The position numbers were made by a program, and so were the translations under genes. Below are positions 44,985-53,713 of a stretch of DNA of 57,018 nt, one piece after another. The stretch is from Verrucomicrobiota bacterium (GTDB taxonomy: Bacteria > Verrucomicrobiota > Verrucomicrobiia > JAWXBN01), in NCBI GenBank assembly GCA_034440155.1, contig JAWXBN010000040.1:1-57018 (forward strand), given 5' to 3'. Every line of letters starts with the position of its first letter. Within the stretch, counting starts at the first letter, position 1. The notes beneath the pieces were generated by a model. It was not told the origin of the DNA. It saw only the letters and a program-made list of their open reading frames with translations, and searched no databases.

Positions 44985-45783
44985 ATACGGCATTCAAAAA
45001 ATTAGTTCAGAAGCTGATTTCCACGATCGTTGGGCTTCAGAAATTAATGAGGAGGAAATTGATGTAATTTCATCCTTCACAGGATCTACAAGTCCCGAAA
45101 ACAGATATCTAATTTCATTTTTGGGAAATCTTCAAGGCAAACGTATTTTAGAATTAGGTTGTGGTGCTGGAGAAAACAGCATCTATTTTGCACTTCAGGG
45201 AGCAAATGTTACTGCCACGGACATTTCTGAAGGAATGTTAGAAAAAACAAATCGTTTAGCTAAAAAATATGGCGTTAAAATCGATACCCACAAGATGGAT
45301 GCAATGAATATCACATTTGAGAATGATGCTTTCGATGTAGTCTATGCAGCCAATACTTTACACCATGTAGATACACCTACTGCGATCCATGAAATTCACC
45401 GCGTACTCAAACCTGGAGGATTTATGTGCACTTGGGACCCATTGTGCCATAATCCAATCATTAATATATACAGGAGAATGGCTACAAAAGTACGTACAAT
45501 TGATGAACATCCGCTTTCCATCAATATCATTGATTCTATCCGGGCAAAGTTCAGCCATCTAGATTATGAAACTTTTTGGTTTTTTAGTTTGTGGATTTTT
45601 TTACGTTTCTACCTTATTGAAAAAATCCATCCAAACGATCAAAGATATTGGAAGAAAATCGTATTGGAAGAAAAACGTTTACGTCCACTCTATTATAAAC
45701 TTGAGCGATTTGATCTTCTCGTTAAAAAAATACCATTTGTTAAACGTTTCGGTTGGAACATAGCATTGGCTGCAAGAAAGTAG
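44974..45783 (+). CDS. SAM-dependent methyltransferase (second)
   Basis: The 269-residue protein starts with GTG at 44974, inside the end of the GT2 gene. It carries the class I motif GKRILELGCGAGENSIYFALQG (about 55-75), ATDISEGMLE and YAANTLHHVDTPTAIHEIHRVLKPGG, typical of the Methyltransf_11/25 fold. A stretch of about 100 residues after this has aromatic-rich helices (FWFFSLWIFLRFYL) that may be a membrane-facing segment. The acceptor is unknown. A lipid-linked or glycan substrate fits the neighbourhood. Confidence 0.83.
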   Translation: MKNKYGIQKISSEADFHDRWASEINEEEIDVISSFTGSTSPENRYLISFLGNLQGKRILELGCGAGENSIYFALQGANVTATDISEGMLEKTNRLAKKYGVKIDTHKMDAMNITFENDAFDVVYAANTLHHVDTPTAIHEIHRVLKPGGFMCTWDPLCHNPIINIYRRMATKVRTIDEHPLSINIIDSIRAKFSHLDYETFWFFSLWIFLRFYLIEKIHPNDQRYWKKIVLEEKRLRPLYYKLERFDLLVKKIPFVKRFGWNIALAARK

Positions 45784-45856
45784 TGACAATATTTCGCGTG
45801 TAGTACATTTTGCGAAAGGTATGCGTAGAAAATAGACATATTCACAATAATACCCA

Positions 45857-47452
45857 CTATTTGAAGGTCGCATCTCTAGTGTTTGTTATAGGTTCCCAAA
45901 TGGTAATACTAATTTCACCAGAACCAAATAAACTTCTATTTCTCCAGTATGAATAATGGAAAGGAATAAAGTATGTCCGATTTGAACGATAATTCGCCAT
46001 TAATGCATCCTGAATATTTTTCGGCATTAAGGACGGGTAACTACTTTCAACAAAGGCTTTTTCATAGACCTTGTTTTTTATATTTTCTATAATCCCGTGT
46101 TCAAATTTTGAAACAATAAGCCGTTCATTAATAAATTGGTTCTCACTGGAATTGATCAATGGTGAATAAAAATATTCGGTAGACCCAGCATTATAAATGT
46201 CAGCTTGTGTAGTTAATGAATAATAAGCCAAACTAGAGCACAAAAGTGATTTATCATTAATTAAACTTCTGATTTCTTCATCATACTGTTGAGAATATAC
46301 GGGCACATTTGGCATATCCATTTGCAGAAAAACTATATAAAAAGTGAGAATAAGTTTTCCAAGAAGACGATTATATTTATCAGAAAAGTAAATACTCGTG
46401 ACTATCAACACGGGAGAACAAAGCTGAATAAAGTATATCAGATAATTGCCAGTATTTCTACTGAGCCAAATACTCGCACAACAGAGAAAAATAAAAATGA
46501 TAATAATGTAATATAAACTATTATAAATTCCGTAACTTTTGGAATAGAATTTACTTTTCCAGTGGCGTAATAAAATCCTTCCACTGATACCTCTGTTCAC
46601 TTTTACATAAATTAAATATAATCCACATATTAAAATCACTATTAATCCCCAATGAATAACAACATAATCTCTTATTTGTGGAATTAAATGGGCTGTCGAA
46701 GCCTCATTTGTATTTAAGTGTATTTGTATGGTCGAGTAGAAATATGCCGGCCATTGACTTTGAAAAAATATGCCGGTTAATATCAATAATAATATACTAC
46801 AGATCAAATATATTATCGCATTAATTCTCTGTCCTACACACAAAAGACCCATTGTCACAGCTGGCATGAAAAGACCGAAATAGGGTTTTGTATAGAATGC
46901 TGCTACTCCTAAAATAACGCTCAAAAGGAGTACTTTTATTCGGTTTTGATGAAATCCTGCTAAATAGATGCTCGACCAAAAAAAGAGAGCGCCTAGATAA
47001 TCAGGCCTTGCCGCATTGGAATATTGTCCGACTAAAATCGCATAAAGAATACAACTTGCTGCTATCGTATAAACCAGAGACACATGCAGCCTTCTGATCA
47101 CAGTCCAGGTAAGGAGAGTAAGGAGCAAGATTGATATAGCAGTGACTGTTCTATGAACGAGAAAAGTATTCCCAAAAATAAGGGCAAAACATGCAGAAAC
47201 CAGATTATAACCCAACCCATAGACATTTAAATATAAAGGTAAAAACTCTTTTTGATATGGACTATAACCATCCAATATGATCCCTGTCACCAAAGGCATT
47301 AGCCCTTCCCTAATCTCAAGGGGCAATGGTGTCGTAATCAATTTATATTGAAGAATTAATGAAGAGAAGGCCAATAAAACTGCTGCACTTATTAATCCAA
47401 AGTCTATAATACGAGAGTATTTTGATAGTATTCCTACAATATTTTTATGCAT
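45857..47452 (-). CDS. Multi-pass membrane glycosyltransferase-like protein (GT-C type)
   Basis: The 531-residue protein, starting at ATG 47452 (MHKNIVGILSK), has about ten membrane helices in the first 380 residues and a soluble end of about 150 residues. The first periplasmic loop holds LEIREGLMPLVTGIILDG and YSPYQKEFLPLYLNVYG, with an acidic residue and a Tyr-Gly pattern like that of GT39/GT83 proteins and many uncharacterised GT-C proteins. I infer transfer from a lipid-phosphate sugar, without proof. It runs against the other island genes and is separated from the Dabb gene by 22 bases. It is AT-rich. The longer frame to 47518 is unlikely. Confidence 0.68.
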   Translation of the reverse strand: MHKNIVGILSKYSRIIDFGLISAAVLLAFSSLILQYKLITTPLPLEIREGLMPLVTGIILDGYSPYQKEFLPLYLNVYGLGYNLVSACFALIFGNTFLVHRTVTAISILLLTLLTWTVIRRLHVSLVYTIAASCILYAILVGQYSNAARPDYLGALFFWSSIYLAGFHQNRIKVLLLSVILGVAAFYTKPYFGLFMPAVTMGLLCVGQRINAIIYLICSILLLILTGIFFQSQWPAYFYSTIQIHLNTNEASTAHLIPQIRDYVVIHWGLIVILICGLYLIYVKVNRGISGRILLRHWKSKFYSKSYGIYNSLYYIIIIFIFLCCASIWLSRNTGNYLIYFIQLCSPVLIVTSIYFSDKYNRLLGKLILTFYIVFLQMDMPNVPVYSQQYDEEIRSLINDKSLLCSSLAYYSLTTQADIYNAGSTEYFYSPLINSSENQFINERLIVSKFEHGIIENIKNKVYEKAFVESSYPSLMPKNIQDALMANYRSNRTYFIPFHYSYWRNRSLFGSGEISITIWEPITNTRDATFK

Positions 47453-47474
47453 ATTTTTACCGCAATAAGCAGCC

Positions 47475-47777
47475 CTAAATCCCTGCACTGATTTCAAAAT
47501 CAAGAGCCATGCGGTCAATTGTATTTGGCTTGATAATATCCTCTACATACTTGAGGTGAATAGCGTCATCGCGATAAAGAGCCAGCCTCTCCATGCTCTC
47601 CAAGTCTAGTGAGAGGAAAAATTGCCAAGGGCTTTTCTGGTCGGCATTTTTACCGACCCTTAAATTGCTCACGCCCTGGATTTTTAGAAGCCTAATACGG
47701 GTTTCGATAATCATCTCTTCGACTTTATCAGGGCTGGTATTCTCTTTAATTTTAAAAAATATAACATGGTGAATCAT
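47475..47777 (-). CDS. Dabb-domain (stress-responsive A/B barrel) protein
   Basis: The 100-residue protein MIHHVIFFKIKENTSPDKVE is a single ferredoxin-like A/B barrel of the Dabb family, which forms dimers. Members occur in stress responses and in some aromatic-compound enzymes. No catalytic residue stands out. ATG 47777 is used; the TTG at 47783 would add two residues. It lies beside the membrane glycosyltransferase gene and may not be linked to it in function. Confidence 0.8.
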   Translation of the reverse strand: MIHHVIFFKIKENTSPDKVEEMIIETRIRLLKIQGVSNLRVGKNADQKSPWQFFLSLDLESMERLALYRDDAIHLKYVEDIIKPNTIDRMALDFEISAGI

Positions 47778-47817
47778 AGACAATACCCTTTTAAAAAAAA
47801 ATTATAAAATCCAGAGA

Positions 47818-48597
47818 TCAAGCTCTCATGGCAGAATCAAGGACATCATTTTCATCATTATCCTGCTGATTCTGTTTCTTGAAATCCACTTTTTGCACAC
47901 TCTTGATATTCACATACCCATTGATGGCCGCCCCGGGCTCTGCATCCACGGCTCCAGCAACGATATCACCGTCGATTTGCGCTGATGCAGCCAAATAAAT
48001 ACGACCCTCGACAATCATTTTACCTTTTACTTTACCGTAGATCTCCGCATTTTTAACTTCCATCATGCGGTCAACATGGAAAGTCGCCCCCTCTAAGACT
48101 TTAAGGGTTTGGGCTTTTAAATGTCCGAAAAATGTCGCCGATGGATGCAGCTCAAAAACACCTTCACAGGAAATATCCTTTGTTGAGACCTTCCCCCGTA
48201 TGTCAGCCGAACCCACTGCCACTTTCTCCCCCACCAGACGACCTTTCACCCCGACATAGAGATGGCCTTTGGTTTCAATATTGCGCGCGCATATCCCCTC
48301 CACACTGTAATCATTCATATCAATATTATGACCACAGTGAAAACAAATGGCTGAAAGTTGTTTATCAGAGACCTCGAGTTGTTGGTGGCAAGCAAAACAC
48401 TCTACACTACGTTTTTCATTTTTTTTCGCGCGCTTGTGGTGTGGCTCGACCCGGAGGGCGGAGCTTGGCTTAAAATAGCCGCCACAACCTTTACAAACTG
48501 TGGAGATACAATCCTTCGGCTCCGACTGATGTGCCCCACAATGAGGGCATATCACGTCGATTGCTTTTTTTGAACGCCAGAAGAAAAGATCAACCAT
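47818..48597 (-). CDS. Bactofilin fused to two zinc ribbons
   Basis: The 259-residue protein begins with two zinc-ribbon modules: C17, C20, C35, C38 and C67, C70, C85, C88. Then comes a bactofilin domain (from about residue 95) with the repeating short strands VGVKGRLVGEKVAVGSAD, VKGKMIVEGRIYLAASA and INGYVNIKSV that build its beta helix. Bactofilins polymerise without nucleotides and serve as scaffolds for cell shape, stalks or envelope machinery. The ribbons could bind nucleic acid or another protein and would link the scaffold to it. It lies 28 bases downstream of a second, plain bactofilin gene, in the same direction. Confidence 0.82.
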   Translation of the reverse strand: MVDLFFWRSKKAIDVICPHCGAHQSEPKDCISTVCKGCGGYFKPSSALRVEPHHKRAKKNEKRSVECFACHQQLEVSDKQLSAICFHCGHNIDMNDYSVEGICARNIETKGHLYVGVKGRLVGEKVAVGSADIRGKVSTKDISCEGVFELHPSATFFGHLKAQTLKVLEGATFHVDRMMEVKNAEIYGKVKGKMIVEGRIYLAASAQIDGDIVAGAVDAEPGAAINGYVNIKSVQKVDFKKQNQQDNDENDVLDSAMRA

Positions 48598-48625
48598 TGT
48601 TTGTGCGCTTAGTTACAAGTAATCT

Positions 48626-49054
48626 TTATTTACCCGTAGCAGGTGTGGCAAATACGGACTTCCTGTCTTGTTCAGAATTTCCACTTGTCCCACCTGAAGG
48701 TTTGATGCCGCCAAGTGCACCTTTATTGGGCGTGACTTCGGATTTACCGACAATTGTAGCACCCTCTTCAATGACCAAACGGGTGGCTTTAATGTCGCCG
48801 AGAAGTTGGGCTTTGGCTTTTAATTCCGCACGCTCTGTGACGGTAATATTTCCATTGACTTTGCCCATGACGATAACAGACTTGGTTTTGATCTCACCTG
48901 TCACTACAGCATTTTCAGCAATAGTCAGGAGACCCGCTTCGGAGATGATTTCTCCTTCCACCTTTCCGTCCAAGGTCAGGTCAGCAGCGAACTTGATTGT
49001 TCCTTTAATTTCAATATCAGTCGCAAGATAATTTTTGTTCAATTCGGGAGGCAT
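48626..49054 (-). CDS. Bactofilin
   Basis: The 142-residue protein is a typical polymer-forming bactofilin: a short unstructured N-terminus (MPPELNKNYLATDIEIKG), a beta-helix core (TLDGKVEGEIISEAGLLTIA and VTERAELKAKAQLLGDIKA) and a Pro/Gly/Ser tail. It has no membrane helix. It probably co-polymerises with or recruits the zinc-ribbon bactofilin encoded right after it, and both would act as an envelope scaffold. The divergently oriented zinc-ribbon gene starts about 160 bases upstream. Confidence 0.9.
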   Translation of the reverse strand: MPPELNKNYLATDIEIKGTIKFAADLTLDGKVEGEIISEAGLLTIAENAVVTGEIKTKSVIVMGKVNGNITVTERAELKAKAQLLGDIKATRLVIEEGATIVGKSEVTPNKGALGGIKPSGGTSGNSEQDRKSVFATPATGK

Positions 49055-49215
49055 AAATTTAGATTTTCCTTTGAGTAATTTTCTAGCATTTTTGTTAATT
49101 CACTTTGAACCATGTGTCAAGGTGATAAAGCCCTAAATCTCAAACTCTTAAACAATATTTTTCTCTTTACATGTAAAAAGTTGTAAAAGTTTCCTAAAAT
49201 GGCTAATATTTTGAC

Positions 49216-49437
49216 ATGTCTAACCCAAAGCGGGCTGCACAAGCTGCAAAAATCATTGCGACCCCACAAAATTACAAGGTTTGTGAGGGCTGCGAGTCTA
49301 TTGTAGGTGAAAGTGCGGCTTTCTGCCCAAATTGTAATGGTTACCGTTTTGACTCCGCTGCCGACAGGGTCGTAGCCCAAGCAAAATTACTCGCCACCCG
49401 TGACCGCACCTCGGTTCTCTTAAGCGACTTGGACTGA
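49216..49437 (+). CDS. Small zinc-ribbon protein
   Basis: The 73-residue protein has one zinc ribbon: C23, C26 (CEGC), C37 and C40 (CPNC), then NGYRFDSAADRVVAQAKLLATRD. It resembles short PVC-group zinc-ribbon proteins of unknown role, perhaps binding RNA or DNA. It starts 11 bases before the PHP gene and likely shares its transcript. Confidence 0.72.
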   Translation: MSNPKRAAQAAKIIATPQNYKVCEGCESIVGESAAFCPNCNGYRFDSAADRVVAQAKLLATRDRTSVLLSDLD

Positions 49438-49448
49438 TTTTTGCCGCC

Positions 49449-50147
49449 GTGTGGAAAATTGAATTTCATTCCCATTGTAACGAAGACCCGAAAGATTACA
49501 TATCCTATTCGGCTGAAGATCTTATTAACGTTTGTATCTCCCACGGTTACCACGGTCTCGCTATTACCATGCACGGTTCATTACTGACCCGGCAGGCCGC
49601 TTACGATTATGCTCGGAGTAAAAATTTCCTACTGATTCCTGGAATCGAGAAGTGGATCGAAGGCAAAGAAGTCCTGCTCTATAACGTCACGGAGCAGGAA
49701 GTCTCCGGAAAAATGGATTTTAATGCCCTGCGCAATTTGCGTGAAAAAAGGGGAAATGAAATTTTCGTGATGGCACCCCATCCTTACTTTCCGGGGAAAC
49801 AATGCCTCCACCACAAACTCACTGATCATATCGACCTCTTCGACGCTATCGAACACTGTAATTTTTATTTAAGCCCGCTTAATTTTAACCGTAAAGCCGT
49901 GCGAGTGGCCCGGCGATACAATAAACCCATCGTCGCAACCGGTGACATCCACCATCTGCCAAACCTTAACCGGAGCTATTGCCTTGTTGATTCCCCGGAA
50001 CTTTCCATCCCCTCCATTTTTAATTCCCTCCGTGAAAATAAAATCACTAATACCCACCGCCCTATCCATGTGCATGAGTTAACCGCCGGAATCACCGGAA
50101 TGATCCACGATAAAATCCGGCGTGTGCTGGGTGTTCCTAACCATTAA
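49449..50147 (+). CDS. PHP-domain phosphoesterase
   Basis: The 232-residue protein carries PHP landmarks: H7 and H9 in FHSHCNEDP, GYHGLAITMHG, APHPYF and the ATGDIHHLP segment, which bind three metals in other members. PHP proteins hydrolyse phosphate esters (histidinol phosphate, nucleotides, RNA or DNA ends). The substrate is unknown. The start is GTG at 49449, 11 bases after the zinc-ribbon gene. An ABC exporter gene follows after 23 bases. A GCAATTTGC copy is at 49732. Confidence 0.85.
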   Translation: MWKIEFHSHCNEDPKDYISYSAEDLINVCISHGYHGLAITMHGSLLTRQAAYDYARSKNFLLIPGIEKWIEGKEVLLYNVTEQEVSGKMDFNALRNLREKRGNEIFVMAPHPYFPGKQCLHHKLTDHIDLFDAIEHCNFYLSPLNFNRKAVRVARRYNKPIVATGDIHHLPNLNRSYCLVDSPELSIPSIFNSLRENKITNTHRPIHVHELTAGITGMIHDKIRRVLGVPNH

Positions 50148-50170
50148 AAACAATACTTGATCCGTTTCCC

Positions 50171-51949
50171 ATGGCCTCCTTGAAAACATCCCCTATCATC
50201 CGTGTCCTCTCTTATGCAAAAGGTCACAAACGAATGGTCGTCTTGACCCTTTTTTGCGCCCTGACCACGACCGTGATGGGTTTTGTCTATCCTAATGTCA
50301 CGGAGATCATGATCGACCGTGTCATCCGTGCAAAAGAATATCACTTATTCATCCCGATCCTTGCCGCAGCCTTCGGCGCCTTTCTCCTCAGTGACATCAT
50401 GAACGGACTGAGGATTATTTTTAATAACACTCTGGAACAACGCATCGCCGCCGATTTGCGCTTAGACCTTTATGCGAAGCTCCAGAAATTCTCCGTGAAA
50501 TATTTTGACGAGCGCAGCACCGGCCAGATCATGACCAGGATGCAAGATGACGTCGTTAATCTCGAACGCGTCCTGGTCGATGGGACCGAACAAGGATTAG
50601 TCCTCGCTCTCCAGATACTCGGGGTCGGGGCCATGCTTTTCCTGACTAACTGGACATTAGCCCTCTACGCCATGATCCCCATGCCTTTTCTGGCGCTCGC
50701 TGTGGCATGGTATACAAAACGGGCCCATAAGCTTTACTCGCTCAACGCCAAAAAACGCGATAACCTCGCCTCCCTCCTCCATGATAATATCCAGGGCATG
50801 CGCCAAATCAAAACCTTCGGGCGCGAGGATTATGAAATTAAACGTTTTGGTGAACGCCTCAAACAGTATTTCCAGGTCGTCCTCAAGCTGATGAAAACCT
50901 GGGCGATTTATTCCCCTCTGACAAATTTCATCCGTTCAACCGGCCTGGTCATCATTCTCGGGATCGGATCAAAATACGTCATGGACGGACGGATGGAAGT
51001 CGGCCAGCTCGTTAAATTCCTACTTTTCCTGAATATGTTTTATGAACCAATCAATAGGCTCCATCCCCTTAACCAACTCCTCCAATCCGCTCGCGCTTCA
51101 GGAAAAAGAGTTTTTGAAATCCTCGACGAAAAACCCCAGATCGTTGACCAACCCACGGCAATCAGCCTTTTTGGGGATTTGGAAGTCGGCCCCACCACAA
51201 AAAACCCTTATGGCCGGGCAAAAGGGGACGTGCGGTTCAATGACGTTTCATTCAGTTATAACGAGGATAAACTCACTTTGCATGGCATCCATTTTACCGC
51301 CCACGCAGGTCAAACCATTGCTTTGGTCGGGCCCACAGGCGCCGGGAAATCCACACTGGTTAATTTACTCCCCCGTTTCCATGACGTGACCGGCGGTCAG
51401 ATCATGATCGATGGGAGGGATCACAGGGAATATACCCTCACCGCCCTGCGCCAGCAGATCGGTCTGGTCTCACAAGAACCTTTCCTCTTTAACGGCACCA
51501 TCCGTGACAATGTCATGTATGGTCGCCTGGATGCCAGCGAGGAAGATTTATCCCGATCACTCAAAGACGCTAATGCTTTTGATTTCGCGATGGATTTCAC
51601 ACATAAACTCGACACGGTCGTCGGGGAACGCGGGGTCAAGCTCAGCGTCGGGGAAAAACAACGCCTTTCCATCGCCCGCGCCTTACTCAAAGATCCCCCC
51701 ATCCTGATCCTCGACGAGGCGACCGCTAGTGTGGATACAGTCACTGAAGCATTAATCCAAGAAGCCCTCCACAAGCTCATGCTCAACCGGACCACCTTTG
51801 TCATCGCCCACCGCCTCAGCACCATCAAACAAGCCGATATGATCCTCGTGATCGACGACGGTACGATCATTGAGCGCGGCACACATACGGAACTCCTCGC
51901 CCTCAAAGGCAAATACGCCCGCCTGATCGAAGTCCAAGCTTCGATTTAA
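50171..51949 (+). CDS. MsbA-like ABC exporter (membrane and ATPase domains fused)
   Basis: The 592-residue half-transporter has six membrane helices (about 20-310) and an ATPase domain with Walker A GPTGAGKST (387-395), the signature LSVGEKQRLSIARAL, Walker B ILILDEATASVD and the H-loop in FVIAHRLST. Two copies form the exporter. MsbA-type members flip lipid A or other lipids; related ones move glycolipids or peptides. The MsbA-like assignment is by architecture only. It may be in one unit with the zinc-ribbon and PHP genes, and it could export a glycolipid from the island. Confidence 0.92.
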   Translation: MASLKTSPIIRVLSYAKGHKRMVVLTLFCALTTTVMGFVYPNVTEIMIDRVIRAKEYHLFIPILAAAFGAFLLSDIMNGLRIIFNNTLEQRIAADLRLDLYAKLQKFSVKYFDERSTGQIMTRMQDDVVNLERVLVDGTEQGLVLALQILGVGAMLFLTNWTLALYAMIPMPFLALAVAWYTKRAHKLYSLNAKKRDNLASLLHDNIQGMRQIKTFGREDYEIKRFGERLKQYFQVVLKLMKTWAIYSPLTNFIRSTGLVIILGIGSKYVMDGRMEVGQLVKFLLFLNMFYEPINRLHPLNQLLQSARASGKRVFEILDEKPQIVDQPTAISLFGDLEVGPTTKNPYGRAKGDVRFNDVSFSYNEDKLTLHGIHFTAHAGQTIALVGPTGAGKSTLVNLLPRFHDVTGGQIMIDGRDHREYTLTALRQQIGLVSQEPFLFNGTIRDNVMYGRLDASEEDLSRSLKDANAFDFAMDFTHKLDTVVGERGVKLSVGEKQRLSIARALLKDPPILILDEATASVDTVTEALIQEALHKLMLNRTTFVIAHRLSTIKQADMILVIDDGTIIERGTHTELLALKGKYARLIEVQASI

Positions 51950-51963
51950 TTTCCCGTAGAGTG

Positions 51964-52129
51964 GCAATTCGCCCCTGCGGGGCCCGCCGTAAAGCAAGAC
52001 TGATGATAGGAACAACGGGGAAACTCACGCAATTTGTCCGGAGGTAAACCCCAAACTCACACAATTTGCGCAGGGACAGGGAATCATGGCGTTTGGACAG
52101 CCATTTCCGGATTCATCTACGCAATTTGC
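51964..52129. repeat. Cluster of GCAAWTTGC and near-copies
   Basis: Within 166 bases between the exporter and the transpeptidase are GCAATTCGC (51964), GCAATTTGT (52029), CAATTTGC (52062, preceded by A) and one exact GCAATTTGC (52121). The last is in the end of the transpeptidase gene. The others lie in the intergenic spacer, which holds no reading frame. Confidence 0.7.
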
Positions 52130-52608
52130 ACCATATCCCCGGGTGTGACCCATTGGAATAAGGTCAAGATGTCATGATTCGTCAGCCGGATACAACCGTG
52201 TGAAGATGGGGTTCCAATCAATGACTCTTGGTTAGTACCGTGGAAATAGATATAGCGCTCCATGGTATTGGCATTTTGCAGCTCTAGGCCTTGGAGCCAG
52301 AGGATCCGGGTCAGGATCAGATCCTCATCCGGAGCAAATTGCGCGGGAGATCCAGCCGACCAGATTTGTCCCGTCCACTCTCGGCCTTTGAGGACTGCGC
52401 CGAGGGGTAACCCTTCCCCCATTTTCTGGGCTACCACAAAAAGCCCCGTGGGTGTCTTGAAACTTCCTTCTTCACTGCCAAGACCAAATCTCGAGGTGGC
52501 TACAGGCAAACGGAGGAAAACCACCCCTTGCGGATCACGTACCTCGACTGTTTGCGAGGTCACATTGACAAGGATTTTTATGACTTGAGGGTTTTGCGTG
52601 GAAGACAT
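52117..52608 (-). CDS. L,D-transpeptidase (YkuD domain)
   Basis: The 163-residue protein has the YkuD core with the HGTN start of the active-site segment at 123-126 and SSHGCIRLTN, where C139 is the catalytic cysteine and H137 its partner; H123 is the upstream histidine. Such enzymes form 3-3 crosslinks in peptidoglycan or attach proteins to it. There is no signal peptide with this start; an upstream ATG at 52638 would add ten residues, still not a clear signal. It could therefore be a cytoplasmic amidase-like member or use another export route. The gene faces the exporter. Confidence 0.85.
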   Translation of the reverse strand: MSSTQNPQVIKILVNVTSQTVEVRDPQGVVFLRLPVATSRFGLGSEEGSFKTPTGLFVVAQKMGEGLPLGAVLKGREWTGQIWSAGSPAQFAPDEDLILTRILWLQGLELQNANTMERYIYFHGTNQESLIGTPSSHGCIRLTNHDILTLFQWVTPGDMVQIA

Positions 52609-52705
52609 AGTCTTGATTGTTAGAACAAATCCGGTCATTCTTCACGTGCAAAATGGTGGAATAAATTATTCCCCGTCCTGAATCGACTAATACACCTATA
52701 TACTC

Positions 52706-53713
52706 ATGAAAAAAACAAACCTTCACATCGCCATCGTCGGAGCCACGGGAGCCGTGGGTATCGACATGATTGAAACCCTTGAACGCCGCAAATTCCCTGT
52801 CGGCAAGCTCACCCTGCTCGCATCCGCCAGGTCCGCCGGAAAAAAGCTCAAATTCAAAGGTCAAGACATCACGGTGGAGGAATTAAAACCCTCCTCATTT
52901 GAAGGAGTGGATATCGCCCTTTTCAGTGCCGGGGGCGAGATTTCAAAAGAATATGCCCCCATCGCAGTAAAAGCCGGGGCTGTGGTGGTGGATAATTCCA
53001 GCGCATTCCGCATGGATGATTCAGTCCCCTTGGTCGTGCCTGAAATCAACGGGGCTGCTGTCGCCGGGCACAAAGGCATTCTTGCGAATCCGAACTGCAC
53101 CACAGCCATCACATTAATGGCGGTTCATCCCCTCCACAAAGCTTTCGGCCTCAAAAAGCTCATTATCTCGACCTACCAAGCCGCAAGCGGCGCAGGGGCC
53201 CAGGCGATGGAAGAGCTTAAATCACAAATTGCCGAAATCGCCCAAGGCAAAACCCCGACTGTAAAAGTCCTGCCCAAACAAATTGCTTACAATGTCGTGC
53301 CCCAAGTCGACGTCTTTCTGGAAGATGGTTACACCAAGGAAGAGATGAAGCTCCAGAATGAAGGCCGTAAAATCATGGGCCTGCCTGGATTAAAAGCCAC
53401 CGCCACTTGTGTGCGCGTGCCTGTCCTGCGCGCCCACTCCGTCAGTGTCACTGCGGAATTTGAAAAGCCCGTAACTGTAGCTGCAGCCCGTGAGGTATTA
53501 GCGAATGCCCCGGGGATCGAGTTAATTGATGATCCTGCAAATAAAGTATATCCGATGCCCATCGAATATTCCGGGAAAGATAATTGTGCTGTCGGACGTA
53601 TCCGCAAGGATTTAGTTTTTGATAACGGCCTGACTTTCTGGGTCGTCGGCGACCAGCTCCTCAAAGGTGCCGCGCTCAATGCCGTGCAAATCGCCGAGGA
53701 ATTGATTGCGTGA
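52706..53713 (+). CDS. asd: Aspartate-semialdehyde dehydrogenase
   Basis: The enzyme reduces aspartyl phosphate to the semialdehyde, the branch point to lysine, diaminopimelate, threonine and methionine. The 335-residue protein has GATGAVG (12-18) for NADP, the catalytic C131 in NPNCTTAIT and the substrate-binding VPEINGA. It starts at ATG 52706, 97 bases upstream of nothing on the same strand. Its stop overlaps the start of the next gene (53710-53713), suggesting coupled translation. Diaminopimelate supply for peptidoglycan fits the transpeptidase next door. Confidence 0.95.
   Translation: MKKTNLHIAIVGATGAVGIDMIETLERRKFPVGKLTLLASARSAGKKLKFKGQDITVEELKPSSFEGVDIALFSAGGEISKEYAPIAVKAGAVVVDNSSAFRMDDSVPLVVPEINGAAVAGHKGILANPNCTTAITLMAVHPLHKAFGLKKLIISTYQAASGAGAQAMEELKSQIAEIAQGKTPTVKVLPKQIAYNVVPQVDVFLEDGYTKEEMKLQNEGRKIMGLPGLKATATCVRVPVLRAHSVSVTAEFEKPVTVAAAREVLANAPGIELIDDPANKVYPMPIEYSGKDNCAVGRIRKDLVFDNGLTFWVVGDQLLKGAALNAVQIAEELIA

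Noticed and set aside
29275-47452. Whole island as a mobile element
   Set aside because: No integrase, transposase, att-like repeats or tRNA edges seen; only composition and motif density point to a different history.
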